Shown in pieces: positions 10,918 through 21,800 of a stretch of 64,000 nt of DNA (position 1 is its first letter; each line of letters starts with the position of its first letter). The stretch covers positions 3,053,070 through 3,117,069 of the forward strand of contig CM030934.1 of the NCBI GenBank assembly GCA_018136815.1. The letters are read 5' to 3'. The translations under genes were made by a program, and so were the position numbers. This stretch comes from Isochrysis galbana (Eukaryota > Haptophyta > Isochrysidales > Isochrysidaceae). The notes beneath the pieces were generated by a model. It did not search any database. It saw only the letters and a program-made list of their open reading frames with translations, and was not told where the DNA came from.

Positions 10918-11342
10918 CATGCACTCAGGCTACCGCATCAAGAAGCGCGTGAGGCCAGAGGCTGCGGAGAGCGACGAGCCGCCGCCTCTCGATCCTCCCG
11001 CTCACCCTCCTCCCCCCCCGTCGAACGCCCCCCTTCCCCCTCCCTCCTCCTCTTTCCCCTCCTCCATCCACCCCTCGGCCCCCTCTTTCTCCTCCTCCCC
11101 CCCGCCCCCCCCCCTCTTCCTCCTCCTCCTCCTCGGCCCCCTCAGCGTCCGCGCCGCCCTCCACCGCTCCCCCATGCATAGACGGCATCTCTGAGCCGCT
11201 TCCGCCGCCGCCTCCTACTGTCTCCGGCTCTCACTCTGCCTCGGAAACTGCTCCTGAGTCCGCGCCGCTCCCCGCCAGCGCCTCGTCAAGACCTCTGCCA
11301 CCCCCGCAAGCTTCTCTACCTCCCGCAATCGCGCCTCCCTGC

Positions 11343-12157
11343 ATGCAGGCCCCTCCTCCGCCGCCTGGCTACGCGCCGCCGCCGCCGACGGCTGGCAGGT
11401 TTTACCAGCCCTCTCGTGGCGGCGGCCGGATCCCAGAGGGATGGCGGGAGTCATCCAAGGGCGGCGTCTCAATAAACGGGCTCGCGCCTGTCAAGACGCC
11501 GCTCTCTGAGGTTTTCGACGGCAAGCTGCCACCGGACGAGCGGTGGACGCCGGCCGACTGCCTCGCCGCTTGTGGTGGAGCAAAGGTGGGCTTGCTGATT
11601 GATCTCACCAACACCAGCAGGTATTATGATGCCTCGCGGCTGCCGAGAGAGGTGCGTTACTTGAAGCTCTCAACCGAGGGGCACATGCTGCCAAGCGAGA
11701 AGAACATTGAGCGGGTACGCCACGCGTGTGCTGCTCGTTCGCGCCTCACATTCCTCTTTTGATAGCTGCGGAGAACTTCGGCTAGTGGAGGTGCACGCGA
11801 CCTAATGAATGCTGGGCTTGTAGGTGCGGCGGCAGGGCTCACCACTTATTTCTCTTAACCACATTGTAGGTGCTCAGTGAGATTGGCGCCATGAGGCACG
11901 CACGTGGGAGCGACGCCGTCGCCGTGATGCATTGCACACATGGGCTCAACCGGACGGGGTTCTTGCTAGTCTACGCCCTCTGTGCTCTGGACGGCATTAG
12001 CCTCTTCGATGCTCTCAAAGCGTTCAACGCGCTGCGGCCACCTGGCTTGTGGCGTGAGCAGTACGTGCGTGCCCTCCACGACAAGTTTGGAGGCCCGTTG
12101 CCGACTCTGCCAGCGCCGCCTCCGTGGGAACGAGAGAGGGATGAGCGTCGCTACTGA
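11343..12157 (+). CDS. RNA 5'-triphosphatase/DUSP11-like cysteine phosphatase
   Basis: Resembles the metazoan-type mRNA-capping triphosphatase and DUSP11 family, which removes phosphate from RNA 5' ends through a Cys-phosphate intermediate. Exons 11343-11714 and 11870-12157; the intron has GCGG|GTACGC and TTGTAG boundaries. The splice gives an uninterrupted SEKNIERVLSEIGAMRHARG. The catalytic P-loop is HCTHGLNRTG (CX5R), preceded by LIDLTNTSRYYD and YLKLSTEGHMLP, which match the N-terminal phosphatase fold of capping enzymes. No guanylyltransferase KxDG domain follows, so a stand-alone phosphatase is likely (219 residues as given). The 5' end is uncertain: a Pro-rich open frame continues upstream of 11343, and another ATG at 10919 in a different frame could start the gene through an upstream intron. 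Confidence 0.8.
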
Positions 12158-13300
12158 CGAGGCGATCTGCACCTGGCCGAGCGAACATCGATCGGCGGCG
12201 CTACGTTGCGTTCGTCTCGCTTCACTTTGGTTTTCACTTTGGTTAGAAAGGATGGCAGGTGTGGGCTGGAACGTCGAGCCTCGGTGCATCGGCGTGCGCG
12301 ACTGGGCACAGCTGACGGACAGGCATGAGACGCGATCTAGTAGATGCCGCTGCTCGGTGTCGAAATGATGTGCACTGCGATGATCGTTCCGGTCACCCTA
12401 GCGGCATGTAACCACCATGATAGATGTCATGTTTGCCACTGCTGTACGTGGTATCGCACGTGCAGATTGGCTCACGTATTGTGCAAGCTCAGTGGTTCCT
12501 GCGGCCGCCACGCAACTCGGCAGAGAAGGCCCATTTTGGAAAGTTGAAGAAAGCCCATCACTGCCATGAATTGCAAGATGACATCGGGGAGGCTGTCAGC
12601 CGCCACTAGGTGTTGACACGCCCTATGCAAGCCCTATTCCCGCACCGAAGAACAACAATGCAGCTTAGCGACAATGGCAGCAAGTCTTTACGAAGAGTAC
12701 AGTAACGTCTTTTCTCACGGACGCGATTAGCTCAATGTGCTGCTTATATCGCTAGGTCGAGGCCTTGAGTCATGGCGACGGACTCACCCACATTTCGTCG
12801 GATCTTTGATCTTTCTGTGATGAGACTTCTTCCGCGCGCCCCTCTTAGCCTCGTCCGCGTTCGCACCTCAACTATACTCCCCGCCCCTCCGCCATCCCCC
12901 GGCTTCCAGTCCACTCTTCCAAGCCCAAGTCCCACACATGTCCTTGATTTTTATCGCAGGGGAATCCTTAGTTGTTAGCTAACTACTCTCCACTCTCCAG
13001 TATGCTTAGCCCAACAAGATCCAATTCCCCTCCTGGGAGCCTGTTGGTCACACTCGTGCTCTGCCACTTGGCATGAGCTGAGCCCCCATCAACCCATCCC
13101 AGACACCCCAGTGGGTGCGAACCGCACTCCCACGGCCACAAGGGCTTGCCTGCACTTGAGCTGGAAGGCGAGAAGCGTTCATTTGGTCCCACCCCCTCAT
13201 GTTCTAGACCAGAACCACAACTGGGTCAATGTCGGGAAGGGGCACATACCGGAAGGTTGTGGGACCGGAGGGGGGTGGGGGAGACGAGGGTATACCTAGC
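12158..13300. other. intergenic, nothing recognised
   Basis: Phosphatase 3' flank and unique-looking sequence. The short frames have no domains. Confidence 0.4.
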
Positions 13301-13304
13301 CCAG

Positions 13305-13720
13305 TCACCCACGCTTTCAATCCACCATTTTCCACCCCTCCTGGGTGACCAAGAATTAGCCCGGTCACTCACTCATTTTAACCACTAATTCCCACATCCC
13401 TTGGGTGTCCAAGGCTTCCGCAGGCTCGACCCGAAGAACCCTCGGCACACGCACGTCATGGAGGTCGAGCTGCCTCTTCTCCCCGGTGCTACAGCCCACC
13501 GGCACGCTCCGTCCAAGATGGGCGACGAGGGTGGTGCCATCGTCGACAAGCACGTCGCCACGTCGCCGAGATGGAGGCGGCGGGCATCATTCGCAAGTCC
13601 AATTCGCCGTGGGCTTCGCGGGTTGTTCTCGTCGGCAAGAAAGATGGATCCGTTCGCTTCTGCGTCGACTATCGCGACACGAACTCGAAGCTTCGCATCT
13701 CGGACAGGTGAGTGAGTGAT
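13305..13720 (+). mobile_element. Ty3/gypsy-type LTR-retrotransposon fossil (reverse transcriptase piece)
   Basis: Two tandem copies of the TAGCCCGGTCACTCACT module (13307 and 13352) lead into a short stretch typical of the N-terminal reverse transcriptase of Ty3/gypsy elements. The element is broken and only a fragment remains; age cannot be estimated from a single copy. Confidence 0.65.
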
Positions 13721-14349
13721 GTGGGGTGGTGTCTTGTGGGCCGTCGTCGCGATGTAGCGCGCCCTTTCCCCCGCTCTCTCAAGACTTCTCTTCACTCATG
13801 CCCTAGCCCCGCTGAGACTTGCCCCACGATCAAGCTTCGGCTTGATTCGACAGGCACTGGAGGGAGGCGAGGCACCTGCGGGGACACCGCCACACCGCCA
13901 GCACGAACATGGGGCGACGTGGGGCGGGACAGCTCGCCTAGAGCTAGAGCCCCTGGGAGTGCGGCCATAGAGGCGACTCTCGGGAACTCTGGACGAAGAC
14001 AAGAGATAGAGCGGGAAACACCCGGGACACGGGGGGAGCGCAAACAAGGAAACAATAAACAATAAACAATATGGGCGCGCACACACAAGAAAGAAGAAAA
14101 CAAGGGAGGGGGATCGAGCATGATCAACCCCGACCTAAAACACTTGGGAAGAGAGAGAGAAGGGGGGGGGGGGGGCCGGGGGATCCCGATCGGACGGAGG
14201 GGACGCGCACGAAAACTCGCAAAGGGTGGAAACCAAGGGCCAAGGGAGAGAGGCTCCCTTGGGGAAACCTAAGGCCTAAGGCCTAAGGGTCTAAGGGTGG
14301 CTCTCCCCCTAACCGCGACAGGGGTGGGCTCTCGGCGGGGGTACCACGT
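13721..14349 (-). mobile_element. internal part of an LTR-element fossil
   Basis: On the minus strand this lies directly downstream of the long terminal repeat at 14350-14522 and begins with the presumed primer-binding stretch TGGTACCCCCGCCGAGAG. It is degenerate, with no intact frame. Confidence 0.4.
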
Positions 14350-14522
14350 TGAAAATTGTAGTCTTGTAAGAGGTCTTGTTGGCTAGCATCCCTAGCCACA
14401 TCCACCGGACGAGCCATGCACCAACCGCGCACACACCCCCATCGCGGGGGAGGGGCTCCGTGGCCGATGAGGGCACGGTCCCTCAGCACTAGGATTAAAC
14501 TAGGACAACAAGAAAACTCTGA
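14350..14522 (-). mobile_element. long terminal repeat (LTR) fossil
   Basis: Minus-strand repeat beginning TGTCAGAGTTTTCTTG and ending next to TGGTACCCCCGCCGAGAG. About 120 bp of it recurs at 38714-38840, also on the minus strand, with only a few differences. This suggests an LTR family of moderate age. Confidence 0.5.
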
Positions 14523-14529
14523 CAGCCAT

Positions 14530-14759
14530 CCTCTCTCTCTCTCTCTCTCTCGACTGTACCCGACGAAACGGCAGGAGAGCGAGCGCTTCTCTCTCTCTCT
14601 CTCCCTCTCTAAGGAGAGGGGGAGGGGGGAGGGGGAGAGAGACAGAGAGGAGAGAGAGAGAGAGGGGGGGGGGGGAGAGAGAGAGAGAGAAGAGAGAGGG
14701 AGAGAGAGAGAGAGAGGGTGAGAGGGTGAGAGGGAGAGAGGGAGAGAGGAAGAGAGGGA

Positions 14760-14798
<39 letters not shown>

Positions 14799-15116
14799 GG
14801 AGGGGGGGGGAGAGAGAGACAGAGGAGAGAGAGAGAGAGATAGAGGGAGGGGGGGGGAGAGAGAGAGAGAGAAGAGAGAGGGAGAGAGGGAGAGAGAGAG
14901 AGAGGGAGAGAGGGAGAGAGGAGAGAGGAAGAGAGGGAGAGAGAGAGAGAGAGGGAGAGAGAGAGAGAGAGGGAGAGAGAGAGAGAGAGGGAGGGAGAAG
15001 GAGGGAGGGAGAGGGAGATAGGGGGGAGAGGCCAGGGAGGGAAAGGACGGAGAGAGAGATGGGGGCGGGGGGGGGGCGTGGCAGGAGAGAATCTCCCCCC
15101 CCCCCCCCCATCTCTC

Positions 15117-15159
<43 letters not shown>

Positions 15160-15175
15160 TCTCTTCTCTCTCCCC
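14530..15175. repeat. 650-bp GA/CT low-complexity tract
   Basis: A mixture of GA, GGGA and G runs that switches to CT at about 15100. All long frames here are translated microsatellite. Confidence 0.85.
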
Positions 15176-15782
15176 GCAGGGCTCCTTTCCGACGTACTTT
15201 CCTGACTTCTTCCCCTTCCTATTAGATTCGAAGCTTTTGGGGGGATGAGAGAGAGGAAGGGAGAGGGAGCACACCAAGAAGAAGGGGGGCGGGGCCAAAA
15301 TGAGACCTCTTCTTAGAGGATTGGGAGTGCCGAGGAAGGAAGGACGAGAGAGGGAGCGAGCGAGCGAGCGAGAGAGATCTCCTGCCTCTCTTCTCTTCTT
15401 CTCTCTTCTCGCAGCGGTTTCTTCCCTTCTCTTCCCCCCTCCTCAACCATCCGTTTCCCCCTATCTATTCTTCTCTCTCCTCTCCCTCCCTGTTATCTTT
15501 CCCTTCTTCTTCCCTCTCAAGAAGAGGAGGAGGGCCTCGCGGCCCTTCTCTCTCTCTCCTCTCCCCCCCACCCCCCCACCCCCACGCGACGTCCACCGCA
15601 TTTATTACGTACCACCCGCCTCACATGGAATCTTCGCAGACCCCAATTGCAGACCCCTCCCCCCGCTCTTCCCTCCCCATCTCTTCTTTGAACACGACCC
15701 AACTCTCACTATTCCATCGCATCCCCTCTCGCACCTCTCGTCCTCTCACGCACATCTCTCCCTCTCCTCCCCCTCCGCCCCC

Positions 15783-16772
15783 ATGCCTCCCCCCCTCCTC
15801 CTCCTCCTCCCACTCTCCCTTTCCCCCCGCCTTCCCGCCTCCTCATGGCTGTACCCCCAGTCCAACTACATCGAGCTCCCACCTTCTCCCCTCCTCCCCA
15901 AGGCCTTCCGCCCGCCACGCACGCCCCTCTGGCTCTCAGAGACCACCGCCTCACTCGCCTCTCTCTCCGAGAGGCTCTGCACCCGCGCAGCCAGGGCCGC
16001 TGAGCTCGCCGCGCGCCGCCGGGCGATGCCATCGCTGCGGCAGAGGGACCTGCGAAACGAGGTTGTCTTTGGGCTCGTGCGCTATGAGCTAGAGGAGCTC
16101 GCCAATGTGGTGACAGACTTCTTCAACACGTCGCTGCTCATCGACTACACCTCTGGCAGGCTCAACACTTCCTCGATTGAGGAGAAGGCGGGCGGGCTGA
16201 TCGATAGGCACCAGCAGCGATGGCCTCTAGTCTCGTGGCTGCTCAACTTTGACTACGACCCGAGCCTCGCGCTCCTCTCCGAGGAGGAGCGGCTCCAGCG
16301 GCGCGGGAGGGAGCTGAGAGAGGCTGTCATAAGGCTCTGGCCAGCTGTCGTCACCAAGCTCAAGTCCGCGGTGCGGCGCGAGCCGCGGCTCATCTTCCCC
16401 GTCGCGCGGCGTGTTGTCGCCGCCTCGTGGCTCATCGCCATGTACCAGATTGCACGCACGTGCAGGCCGCTCGTCTCGGCCAAGCGCATCTACGAGCTGA
16501 TGAACGCGTTTCTCGTCCAGGTGGCCGACCTGCTCCGGCTCACGCAGATGCCCGACGAGGAGCGGCTTGTCGACTTTGCCGTACTTGAGGACGCCATCGC
16601 TACCGCCCTCGCAGAGCCCGCCATCCGGCTCGAGGTGGCCGTCCGCCGGCCTCAGCTTCTCGGGCTCGGTCGCTGGCCACCGCGCTGGCCGCCGGTGCCG
16701 CCCTTTAAGGCGTTGCGCTTCCCGCGCATTCGCCTCGGCTTCGGCCTGAGCGCCGCGCATATGGGGTACTAG
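15783..16772 (+). CDS. orphan protein with probable signal peptide
   Basis: A 329-residue intronless frame that I do not recognise. The chosen ATG (15783) opens with MPPPLLLLLPLSLSPRLPAS, which looks like a signal peptide; the longer frame from 15300 is CT-rich leader. The mature part is rich in Arg, Leu and Glu and probably mostly helical: RQRDLRNEVVFGLVRYELEE, FFNTSLLIDYTSGRLNTSS, VVTKLKSAVRREPRLIFPVA and AKRIYELMNAFLVQVADLL. NTS at two places would be N-glycosylation sequons if secreted. It ends with basic-aromatic FKALRFPRIRLGFGLSAAHM. The strong coding character (uniform GC-rich third positions, no stops over ~1 kb) supports a real gene. Function unknown. Confidence 0.65.
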   Translation: MPPPLLLLLPLSLSPRLPASSWLYPQSNYIELPPSPLLPKAFRPPRTPLWLSETTASLASLSERLCTRAARAAELAARRRAMPSLRQRDLRNEVVFGLVRYELEELANVVTDFFNTSLLIDYTSGRLNTSSIEEKAGGLIDRHQQRWPLVSWLLNFDYDPSLALLSEEERLQRRGRELREAVIRLWPAVVTKLKSAVRREPRLIFPVARRVVAASWLIAMYQIARTCRPLVSAKRIYELMNAFLVQVADLLRLTQMPDEERLVDFAVLEDAIATALAEPAIRLEVAVRRPQLLGLGRWPPRWPPVPPFKALRFPRIRLGFGLSAAHMGY

Positions 16773-17559
16773 AGGTGCCGAGAGGGGGGGGGGGGGAGGC
16801 GCCAGCGGCTTGCCGCTTTACCAGGCGACGGCAGTGGCCTGCCACGTGTGGCAGGCCCGGACTGCTGGCTGCAGGTTGATGCCTCAACCCACTTCACGAG
16901 CGCGGCGGCTCGCGGTCTCCGACACGATGGAGTGCGCAGCTGTCTTTGACGCTTCTTCGCCCGTACATGTCTCGTGCTCATGCGCATGCTAATGGTATGC
17001 CTGAACGACTACCTTTTTTTCTGCTTGTGGCTCGGAAACTCGCCGCCATGCGGGTTCGTTGGATTAGGAAAGCAGCCGCACCGGACGCACGCTTTGGTTC
17101 GCCGGCGTGTGGCAGTGCCTCGTGGACAATTTGCGCTTCCAGGTTGCCTATTTGGAGGCTATACCCAACACGTCACGCACCCATCGTTGCGTGCCCCCTG
17201 CCTCCTCGTACGCGTGCATCGTCTTGGCACCCACAATGTGCCTGCAACTGTGCCTGTTCCCCGTAAATGCGATCGTGAATCCGTGATTTCTTTTGTGCTC
17301 GCCTTCTTGTTTGCGCTTTGCGCTTGCTTGCGCTGGCTGCTGTCGCCGTGATGTTGTTCGATTGCTGTTGCGCGCGATGTTGATTAGTGTTGCGCTTAGG
17401 GGGAGAGCCGCCATTAGGTTTCCCTGAGACAAGGCTCTCTCAGTTCCCGAAAGGAAGCTTCTCGGAGACAAAAAGCGTTCATGCATCGCTCAAATTCACA
17501 TCCGCTACAACACACAGCGCGCACAAAAGCACAGGCCATGCTGCCACTCACGCCCATGC
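16773..17559. other. intergenic, nothing recognised
   Basis: Contains the 3' flank of the orphan gene, a T-rich TTGCGC-repeat stretch near 17310-17395, and no domain-bearing frame. Confidence 0.4.
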
Positions 17560-18196
17560 TCCTCCTCGCCGCATTCACCCCACCTCCCCACATCCTGTTT
17601 GCTGTTTGGAACCTTTTACGGCGAGCAGGCGGCGTGCAGATTCAATCCACACACCTTCGGCTGTGTACGCAGGCTGCACACGCAAGTACCGGTAGGCCAC
17701 GGTCATCGAGCGTGCAAATACATCGGCAAAGCAGTAGATATACTGTTGGAAAAGCTGAATATTGTTCCCGTCAATCAGAGAAAGATTCTGAGAGGTCTTG
17801 AGGTTCAGTGCTGCCGGGAATCCGGCTCGCGGGTCGCGCGACGGTGCTGACAGAGTCTGTTGGGCCCATGGGGTGGATGGGAGCCCAACACCCGCTCCCT
17901 TGAGCGGGGTCCGAGGGTCGCAAGGACCTTTTGAAGGAGAAAAGTGTTCGGTCTCTGGAATTGGTCCAAGCTTGTTGCGTTGAATGAAGAGGTCTGAGGC
18001 ACGCGCGCTCAGTCGCGCGCGCAAGGCAGGTGAGTGTCTCTCGGCGGGGGTACCATGTTTGATATGGTGGTCCGTGAATAGATAGCAGCATTGTGTAGAT
18101 CAAAGGTGACATCGTGCGTCTAGCGCTCGTGACGGCGATACAGTGACTCTAGACAAGGACGACGTTGCCACACTCAGCGTAGGACCGAGGTATCTA
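17560..18196 (-). mobile_element. LTR-retrotransposon fossil (LTR plus gag-like start)
   Basis: On the minus strand, a short presumed LTR of about 140 bp (18196-18057) starts TGTAGATACC and ends AACA. It is followed by TGGTACCCCCGCCGAGAG, the same primer-site-like string as at 14332-14350. An open stretch down to 17575 could be the start of gag. The element is incomplete and looks broken. Confidence 0.5.
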
Positions 18197-18339
18197 CAAC
18201 AAAACACGATTTATGTTTAAACAGAAACCCCCCTTTTCTCACACACACGTCGAGAGATGATGGCCTCTTCGGTGTGGGTGAACTCTAACGCTATGTGGTC
18301 GACCTTTTCACGTAAAGAGTCGGCTACAAACCCTCTCCA

Positions 18340-18835
18340 CCGCCCCCCCCCCCGCTGGAAATCTTCTCTCAGATATTACTCCTTCTCCTTCTATTTCTAT
18401 TTCCCCCCTCTCTTCTTGCGCCTGTGTCTGGCTCTCTCTCTCTCTCCTCTCTTCTTGGTGTCCCCCCCCCCCCCTTTCCCCCTCTTTCCCGCGCGCTGCA
18501 CACACCGCTCCCCTTCCCCTCCGCCCTCCCTCGCTCTCCCCTTGCCCCCTTCTCTCCCTTCTCTTTCCCCCCCGCCACCTTCCTCCCCCCCCCCCCCTTC
18601 TGCCTCCCATCGCTCTCCCTCCCTCCCTCCCCCTCCCCCTTGGCCCCCCCCTTGCCCCCCCCCTCCCTCCTCCCCCCTGGGGTCAGGGAGCGCCCTCCAC
18701 CCCTTCCCCACTTCCTTCCCTCCCCTCCCCTACTCCCCCCTTCCCACCTTTTTACTCGTGCCACATCACTCCCCTCCGCTCGCGCCCCCGCAAGCACACA
18801 CCGCCGCTCGCCCTCCTCCTGATCCCAGCCCTGCT
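18340..18835. promoter_or_regulatory. CT/C-rich leader of the PRMT-CXXC gene
   Basis: About 490 bp of pyrimidine-rich DNA ending some 12 bp before the ATG at 18847. This is the pattern seen before most genes of the window. The promoter role is inferred. Confidence 0.4.
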
Positions 18836-18846
18836 CGCACGCCACG

Positions 18847-21800
18847 ATGCCCGATGCGTACCGGCCGGCCGACCGCGACATCCCGCAGTACTTCCTGCCG
18901 ATGCTCGATGACCAGTAAGTTTGGAAGGAAGAAAGGGGGGCGGGACGTGGAAGGTGGATAGGCAGCAGCGCTGTCAGGTGTCCTTGGCGTAGAGAGGAGG
19001 GGGTCTGCAGACGCCTTTGGCGAGGAGAGAGCACTCGCGAGTTCGCGAGGGAGAGAGTGGCAGAGAGGTCGGCGACAGTAGATGGGACGGGCGACTGAGG
19101 AGCGATGGGAGTGGCTGGGGGAGCAAGGGGCAACATCGCCGAGCACGAGAGAGGAGGAGGATAGGAGAGCGGGGTTGGGCGCAAAGTCAGCAGGGCATGA
19201 TCATGGCGAGGGTACAAGGAGCCTATGATGAAGCGAGCAAGAGCGCGGGGATCAAGGCGAGGTATATTGCAAGGCGTGCAGGGCAGCCCCGCAGTGCATG
19301 GGGGAAGGGGGGGGAGACGCGGCTGCAGAGGATTGCAGCTGCCTCCTGCCAGGCTGAGGCGAGTCGCGTGAAACTGCATGAACTCGACGCCCTTTTCCTT
19401 CTGTAGGGATCGTAATTGCAAGTACCGTGAGGCGATCACCGCTGCCATCGTGCAGTTCCAGCAAGAACAGGGACGTCGGCCGACAGTACTTGATGTGGGC
19501 GTCGGAACGGGCATGTTGAGCGCCATCTGTCTAGAGGCAGGGTGCGAGCGCGTCACAGGTATCGACACCAACATGACCATGTGCCACCTGGCGCAGAACA
19601 ATCTCAAGTCGGTGGCCAAGTGGTTGCGGGGCATTGGACGGAAGGGTGTGCGGTACGAGGTGCTGCACTGTGAGAATGGCAAGCCTCCCGCCGACCTCAG
19701 ATCACGGGAGTTTGACATGATGGTGAACACCTACCACCGCGCATTAGAAGCTGCGCGCTGCAACCCACCCAAGGGATCGTCGGCCGTGGCATAACGGGTA
19801 GAGCGGGCTTGGCGTGGGACGCGAAGCATCTGAGGAGGACATGCCACCCCTTTAGGTCAGCGAGATTCTGGGAACTTTGACTACCAGCGAGTCGATGTTC
19901 AAGTTCATCAAAAAGTACTCCGAAGCTCACTTGAGGACGTTTGGCCAGCAGAAGCGCGTGTACGTTGTGCCGCAGGTAAGCCTTCTCCCCCTGCTTTCCC
20001 ATCCCGCATGTGACATGGAAGCCTCACGTGCACGCTGCCCTTGATACCCTTCCCTCCTCGCCCCCACCCCGTTGCGCACAGCTCACCAAGCAGCACTTTG
20101 CGGTGTACTCCATCTCGCGCGCTGTCCTTGGCGCTCTAGGCGATGTCCTCGATGCAACCCTTGAAGCAACGGTGCGCCAGCGCGCGCGCAAACGCAGGTC
20201 AGCCAGATGGCTCAGTGCGCCTGCGCGGCACTTGTGCCTAAGCCCGTTGCGCTGTCTGCTGCGACGCAGGTCAACGGGCAAGAGGGCCGCTTCATCCCGA
20301 CAAACGACGGCGGCCTTGGGCTCCACCTCCATCTTTACCCAGCCCAACGCATTGGCGAGTTGCGCACCTTTCACACCGAGGACTACTCGTGCTGGCCTTT
20401 TGAGCAACGCGACTCGTACCACGAGCGCAAGGAGCCGATCCGGCTACATCCCGAGGGGGAAGTGGTGCGCAACTGCTTCACCAACCTCACGAGGCCCGCC
20501 GTCGTGAGCCGCGGCTACCTGACCAGCGTGTCTGAATGCTATCTCTCCATCACCTCGCGCCTCCAGGAAGAGGAGTATCTCACCCTCGGCCTGCTCGAGT
20601 GGGATGTCACTCTGTGGCCGGGCGTTGAGCTCTCCAACACGATGGACGAGTACCGTCGGATGAGCCACCGCAACGCGCTTGCCAGGTAGGCCACTACTCA
20701 TCCTAGGCGCGGCTCGTGCGGCTGAGGGCAAGCGGGCAGTATGGCGGCTCTCGTGGCGTCTCACCGTCACTGGACCCTCTGTAGTCACGAGCGCCGGCCC
20801 CTCCATCCACCTCTGCTGCAGTCACGACCGCCGGCCCCTGCATCCACCTTGGCTGCACAGAGCACGCACTTGACGCGATGCGCGCATACGTGTTGAGCAT
20901 TGTTCGGAGTACGATGGGTGGCTGGTATTCTGACCGCTTGTGCCCGTTGGCCGTCGCTCTGGCAGGGCGGCGGCGTGGGGCTTTTTTGCGTTGCGCCTTC
21001 CGCAAAGTAGTGGCATATTCGCCGAAACTACCGTCGGCGCTTTGCACACGCTCAAAATCTACAAGCAAAACGCGCTGAACGCCGCCAAGCCTAAGATTCT
21101 CGTTGACGGAGTCGAGTGAGAGCCTTCTTCCTCAATAGCCGTGCACTTCCCGTGCCGTCTCTAGAGGGGGGTACTCTCCGCTGCGCCGGGGGCCCGTCAG
21201 CCATTCCAAACGGCCCAACTGCCACCGTTCGCCGCGCGCAACTCGCACGGTACAACACACGCAAGCCCGCCCTAGCTCCGCACTCCCTTCGCTCGCGTAG
21301 GTTCTCGGACGTTGTCGACTCCCCACAGCCGCAGGTTGCGATGGCCGCTGACACCGCTCTTGCCGCTTCATTCATCGCTGCCATCGACGCCGCCGGCAAG
21401 GCGCACGGCCTTCCTCGGCCCGGGGCCAACAAGATGCTCATTGTGAATGACATCTCGTGCGGGGCGATCGCAGTTGCGGTGAGATGGACGCCCTATCGGC
21501 GTCCTCGCCCAGCCACTCCTGGCCGCATATCCTCGCCGGTGTCGCGGGCGTGTGCGGTCGTAAGCTTTCGGCGACGCACCCAGAGCGCCCCCCCTCCCTA
21601 CACCACGGCCGCGCAGCGCTACTCTCGGTTCCCCGGCGCCTCACCGCGCCTCCTGGCTGCTATGCTCTTCAGGCGGCGGACCGCGGCTGGCGCGTGACAA
21701 CGGTCAATGAGGACTCTCATGTTGCTGATGCGGTCGAGGTTGTTGTGGGCGGCCAGGCTGCGAGGCGAGGCCTGAGGCTCGTGAGCGCCACTGGCAGTGG

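Noticed and set aside
17148-17486. Possible small genes between the orphan and the LTR fossil
   Set aside because: Short frames on both strands with no coding bias or domain.
19017-19406. Open frame overlapping PRMT intron 1
   Set aside because: Lies within an intron with good GTAAGT and TTCTGTAG ends; no domain.
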